Assembly (NCBI RefSeq): GCF_963515715.1
Contig: NZ_CAUPZS010000003.1
Span: 155,932 to 219,931, forward strand
DNA: 64,000 bases
Reading direction: 5' to 3'
Origin: Clostridium_AW sp963515715
GTDB lineage: Bacteria; Bacillota; Clostridia; Clostridiales; Clostridiaceae
A program made the translations under genes and the position numbers. The notes under the pieces were generated by a model. That model did no database searches. It was not told where the DNA came from and saw nothing but the letters and a program-made list of their open reading frames with translations. This document shows, piece by piece, positions 60,619-64,000 of the stretch. Within the stretch, counting starts at the first letter, position 1. Each line of letters starts with the position of its first letter.

Positions 60619-61479
60619 TCATTGATTCATGAAGTCTGAAAATTCTACACCAACTATTTCCGCATTTATTTGCTTAATATTACTTTTTTCTTCATTGTGA
60701 ATAATTCTGCAAGGTAAGGATATTATAAATTCACTTCCCTTCTCATATTCGCTATATAAATTTATATCTCCTCCATGCATTTCTACTAAAGATTTCACTA
60801 AAGGAAGCCCTATTCCACTTCCATGATAATCAGAACGAATATTATCATCAACTTTTTTATATCTTTCAAAAATACATTTCTGCATCTCTTTTTTAATACC
60901 TATGCCAGTATCCTTAATAGAAATTATCATTTTATCATTGATTTCGCACATACTAATATCTATTTTCCCACCTTTTGGTGTAAATTTAGCTGCATTAGAC
61001 AATAAATTTAATATTATTCTTTCTATTTTTTCTTTATCACAAGCCATTATCCTCTCTTCTATTTCAGTATCAAAAGTTATATCTATACCCTTATCTTTTA
61101 TAAATGTTGAAACTGTTTGAACCACTTCTTCAACTACGCTTACTATATTATAGTTATCTAATGAAAGATTAGAGTAATTCCCATGAATTTTTGTAATTTC
61201 AATTAAATTATTAATTAATTTTAATAGTCCATAGGAATTTTGTTTTACTACTACCATTCTATTATTTAAGTTAGAGCTATTATCGATTATATCTCCATTA
61301 TCAATATTAAATTGAATTAACTTTATACTATTTATTATTATATTTAAAGGCGTCCGTAAATCATGGGCAACATTTACAAAAAATTCAGTTTTTAATTTGT
61401 CCCTTTCTTCTAGTTCTTTTATTCTTCTCCGTTCATAATATACCAGAACTAGCAACATCACCATAATGATATAAGTCAT
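60619..61479 (-). CDS. Membrane-anchored orphan sensor histidine kinase
   Basis: 286 residues. One N-terminal membrane helix (about 2-17) with no extracellular domain, a short coiled coil, HisKA with NVAHDLRTP (phospho-His near residue 40) and HATPase (NLLSNAAKFTPKGG, DTGIGIK, SGIGLPLVKSLVEMHGG). No response regulator gene within the window. The core resembles the kinase at 58205-59101, so the pair may share a target. ATG 61479 follows AGGGGG. Confidence 0.92.
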   Translation of the reverse strand: MTYIIMVMLLVLVYYERRRIKELEERDKLKTEFFVNVAHDLRTPLNIIINSIKLIQFNIDNGDIIDNSSNLNNRMVVVKQNSYGLLKLINNLIEITKIHGNYSNLSLDNYNIVSVVEEVVQTVSTFIKDKGIDITFDTEIEERIMACDKEKIERIILNLLSNAAKFTPKGGKIDISMCEINDKMIISIKDTGIGIKKEMQKCIFERYKKVDDNIRSDYHGSGIGLPLVKSLVEMHGGDINLYSEYEKGSEFIISLPCRIIHNEEKSNIKQINAEIVGVEFSDFMNQ

Positions 61480-61630
61480 TAATATTTTCCCCCTTACAAT
61501 ATTAATTTTTTGTTGAATTTATGAAACCATTATAATTATTGCCGAAAATTTTCATATAAATACCTATATATACTATATTTTAACATTATGTGCTTACCAT
61601 CTCAACAAAATTCAACATTGATTCTACATA

Positions 61631-61664
61631 AAAAGACTGCATATACTATAATATATGCAGTCTT
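61631..61664 (-). terminator. Terminator of the ldh-pepT operon
   Basis: AAGACTGCATATA and TATATGCAGTCTT arms, then TTTATG on the minus strand, 14 bases after pepT. Confidence 0.85.
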
Positions 61665-61677
61665 AAGGAAAATATTA

Positions 61678-62904
61678 CTATAATTTGTTTGTTAGTTCTA
61701 CAATTTTTAAGATGACTTCTACGGTCTTTTCCATGGCAAAGGTGGGGATATATTCAAACCTTCCATGAAAATTATGACCTCCTGTGAATATATTTGGAGT
61801 TGGTAACCCCATAAAGGATAGTCTCGCCCCATCTGTACCTCCTCTTATTGGAGCTACATTAGGTTCTACCCCTACTTCTCTCATGGCTTCATGAGCAATA
61901 TCCACTATATATTTTACTTCTTCAATTTTTTCTTTCATATTATAATACTGATCTTCTAATTCTAGTATTGCTGTGTCTTCCCCATATTTCTTATTTAACT
62001 CTCCCACTATTTTTTCTAAATTACTTTTCTTATTTTCAAAACCTTCTTTAAAAAAGTCTCTGATTATATAACTTAATTTAGTCTCTTCCACCTCTCCTTG
62101 TATGGATGTTAAATGATAAAAACCTTCATATCCTTCTGTGTTTTCTGGTACTTCATCTTTAGGTAGAGCATTCATTAATTCACAAGCAATTTTCATAGAA
62201 TTAATCATTTTATTCTTAGCGGAACCTGGATGAACATTTCTTCCTTTGATAACTATATTAGCTCCTGCAGCATTAAAGTTTTCATATTCAAGCTCTCCTA
62301 ATTCTCCCCCATCTATTGTGTAGGCAAAATCCGCCCCAAATTTCTCTACATCAAAATATTTTGTTCCATTTCCTACTTCTTCGTCTGGAGTGAATGCTAT
62401 ACATATTTTACCGTGTGGTATATGTGAGTTATTACAAAGATACTCAAGAGCAGTCATTATCTCAGCGATACCAGCTTTATCATCCCCTCCTAGAAGAGTA
62501 GTTCCATCTGTGGTTATTAATGTCTTCCCAATATAATTTTTTAGTTCAGGTGAATCTTTAGGAGAAAGTACTATATTTTCTTCCACGTTCAATACTATAT
62601 CTTTACCATCATAATTTTCTACTATTTTAGGATTTACATTTTCTCCACTTAAATCTGGACTTGTGTCCATGTGAGCTATAAATCCTACTGCTGGTACCTT
62701 CTTATCTACATTAGAGGGCAATTCCCCTAAAACATAACCATATTCATCTATCCTTACATTGCTAAGTCCTATTTCCTTTAACTCTTTTTCTAATTCCCTA
62801 GCTAATATCAATTGTTCTGATGTGCTAGGATAAGTATTTGAATTTTCATCTGATTTTGTATTGTACCTTACATATTTTAAAAATCTTTCTACAACCTTAC
62901 TCAT
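61678..62904 (-). CDS. pepT: Peptidase T (aminotripeptidase)
   Basis: 408 residues, M20B zinc metallopeptidase that removes N-terminal residues from tripeptides in the cytoplasm. FIAHMDTSPDLSG (zinc His and catalytic Asp), LGGDDKAGIAEIM, FTPDEEVGNG, GGTDGARLSFMG and the late GGHNFHG motif are intact. Start 62904 matches the family N-terminus and follows GGGGGAG. 22 bases after ldh, so co-transcribed. Confidence 0.96.
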   Translation of the reverse strand: MSKVVERFLKYVRYNTKSDENSNTYPSTSEQLILARELEKELKEIGLSNVRIDEYGYVLGELPSNVDKKVPAVGFIAHMDTSPDLSGENVNPKIVENYDGKDIVLNVEENIVLSPKDSPELKNYIGKTLITTDGTTLLGGDDKAGIAEIMTALEYLCNNSHIPHGKICIAFTPDEEVGNGTKYFDVEKFGADFAYTIDGGELGELEYENFNAAGANIVIKGRNVHPGSAKNKMINSMKIACELMNALPKDEVPENTEGYEGFYHLTSIQGEVEETKLSYIIRDFFKEGFENKKSNLEKIVGELNKKYGEDTAILELEDQYYNMKEKIEEVKYIVDIAHEAMREVGVEPNVAPIRGGTDGARLSFMGLPTPNIFTGGHNFHGRFEYIPTFAMEKTVEVILKIVELTNKL

Positions 62905-62926
62905 GCTATCTCCCCCTAATTTCATA

Positions 62927-63874
62927 TTAATAATTAATTTCCTTTAAACTCTCATTAAGAACCTCTGCTGATCTTTTCAGTTCATCTAATTCTTCCTTAT
63001 TTAACTTAACTTCTAATACTCTTTTCACTCCACCTTCTCCAACTACACAAGGTACTCCCATGTATATATTATTAATTCCAAATTCCCCTTTTAATAGAGT
63101 TGAAACAGTAAGAATAGAATCTTCGTCTCTTATAATAGCTTCAACAATTCTTCTTACAGCTAAGGCTATGGCATAAGAAGTATTTCCTTTTCTATTTAAA
63201 ACCTCATAGGCAGCATTCTTAACATCTTCATATATATTCTTCTTAAAGTCTCCCTCACATTTACCGCAAAATTTCTTGCAATACTCATCCACATCTATAC
63301 CTGCTATGTTAGTAAGACTCCAAGCTGCTATTTCAGAATCACCATGTTCTCCTAATATGTATGAATGTATATTTCTAGCATCAACATTAAAATGATCACT
63401 TAATAAATATTTAAACCTGGAGGTGTCTAAAACCGTTCCTGATCCTATAACTCTTTCAGGAGGAAACCCTGATAATTTATATGTTACATAGGTCAATACA
63501 TCTACTGGATTGGATACTACCGTTATTATGCAATTAGGACTATATTCTACCACTGGAGGAACTATTGACTTAAATACTTTATAGTTTTTATTTATTAAAT
63601 CTAATCTAGTTTCTCCTGGTTTAGGACCCATTCCAGCTGTAATTATTACTATATCTGATCCTTTTGTGTCCTTATAGTCACCTGATATAACATCTACGGG
63701 CTTTAAAAAAGAAACTCCATGAGCTAAATCCATAGCTTCCCCTTTAGCTTTTTCTTTATCTATATCTACTATTACAATCTCTGAGGCTAGACCCTCCATC
63801 ATTATGGCATAGGCGGTAGTTGCACCAACAAATCCTGCTCCTATTATAGATATTTTAATTCCTTTTTTATTCAT
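62927..63874 (-). CDS. ldh: L-lactate dehydrogenase
   Basis: 315 residues. NADH-dependent pyruvate to L-lactate. NAD-binding GAGFVGATTAYAI near residue 12, AGMGPKPGETRLDLI with the substrate-loop Arg, VSNPVDVLTYV, and the catalytic YILGEHGDSE His-Asp pair. GAGMGPKPGE is lactate- rather than malate-like, though the family boundary is fine. ATG 63874 follows AGGAGAG. A structured repeat begins about 75 bases upstream. Confidence 0.93.
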   Translation of the reverse strand: MNKKGIKISIIGAGFVGATTAYAIMMEGLASEIVIVDIDKEKAKGEAMDLAHGVSFLKPVDVISGDYKDTKGSDIVIITAGMGPKPGETRLDLINKNYKVFKSIVPPVVEYSPNCIITVVSNPVDVLTYVTYKLSGFPPERVIGSGTVLDTSRFKYLLSDHFNVDARNIHSYILGEHGDSEIAAWSLTNIAGIDVDEYCKKFCGKCEGDFKKNIYEDVKNAAYEVLNRKGNTSYAIALAVRRIVEAIIRDEDSILTVSTLLKGEFGINNIYMGVPCVVGEGGVKRVLEVKLNKEELDELKRSAEVLNESLKEINY

Positions 63875-63945
63875 AATTTCACTCTCCTATTCTTCGCCTA
63901 TTATTTTACACCAATACTTTGCTTATTATTTTGTATCATCCTTTC

Positions 63946-64000
63946 TATTTATCCGATGACTACCATCCGTAATACTCCCATCGCACTCTGTGAAAGCGAT
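63946..64000. repeat. Structured repeat element, second copy (cut by window end)
   Basis: 55 bases identical to 5442-5496, in the same orientation, and again just upstream of a minus-strand gene start. The rest lies beyond the window. Confidence 0.8.

Noticed and set aside
1..64000. CRISPR arrays, tRNA or rRNA genes, phage or transposase genes
   Set aside because: None seen in either strand by eye; the only mobile-element-like signals are the non-coding repeats described.

Overview
The window is AT-rich, low-GC Gram-positive DNA. Endospore-related SpoIIP and SirC/CbiK-type anaerobic tetrapyrrole genes, strong AGGAGG-type ribosome binding sites, a T-box, cobalamin and TPP riboswitches, and CWB2 cell-wall proteins all point to a Clostridium sensu stricto (C. 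botulinum/C. sporogenes/C. tetani-like) chromosome. Species cannot be fixed from the sequence alone. No tRNA, rRNA, CRISPR array or phage block was seen.

Layout. 1-1.3 kb: end of a FecE-type iron-chelate ABC ATPase gene and, facing it, a DUF3793 gene with a Fur-box-like operator. 1.4-2.85 kb: asnA under an Asn T-box. 2.9-8.3 kb: patatin-like lipase, a SpoIIP-like amidase, thiW (thiazole ECF S component) behind a TPP riboswitch plus a strongly divergent second TPP-like aptamer and a structured repeat, phosphoglucomutase, and a small membrane protein. 8.4-25.2 kb (minus strand): a 16-kb unit headed by a cobalamin riboswitch. It encodes a DUF4430 lipoprotein, a wall-anchored CWB2-DUF4430 protein, ECF T, A and S components, and three secreted proteins built from squalene-cyclase-like alpha/alpha barrels, one of them with two DUF4430 domains. 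Barrel plus DUF4430 is the architecture of animal intrinsic factor/transcobalamin, so this looks like an extracellular corrinoid capture system feeding an ECF transporter. It is the most notable content of the window.

25.2-49.4 kb (minus strand): the anaerobic adenosylcobalamin pathway, almost complete, behind a second cobalamin riboswitch. It runs cobQ, cbiB, cobD, cbiMNQ, hemA, sirC, hemC, cobA-hemD, hemB, hemL, cbiA, cbiC, cbiD, cbiET, cbiL, cbiF, cbiG, cbiH, cbiJ, then the alpha-ribazole salvage pair cblT-cblS, cbiK and two corrinoid adenosyltransferases. Together with cobC-cobU-cobS at 56.1-58.0 kb, it converts glutamyl-tRNA to adenosylcobalamin. The lower-ligand step uses CblTS salvage; no CobT is present in the window. 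CbiMNQ has no adjacent CbiO.

49.5-55.9 kb: a FadR-type regulator and a five-gene operon (GlpA/LhgO-like flavoenzyme, FAD oxidoreductase, DUF1667, glutamate dehydrogenase, AEC carrier) with related palindromic sites at both promoters. 58.2-61.5 kb: two orphan histidine kinases flanking a DMT transporter and two very small ORFs with strong ribosome binding sites. 61.7-63.9 kb: pepT and ldh. The window ends inside a second copy of the structured repeat first seen at 5.44 kb.
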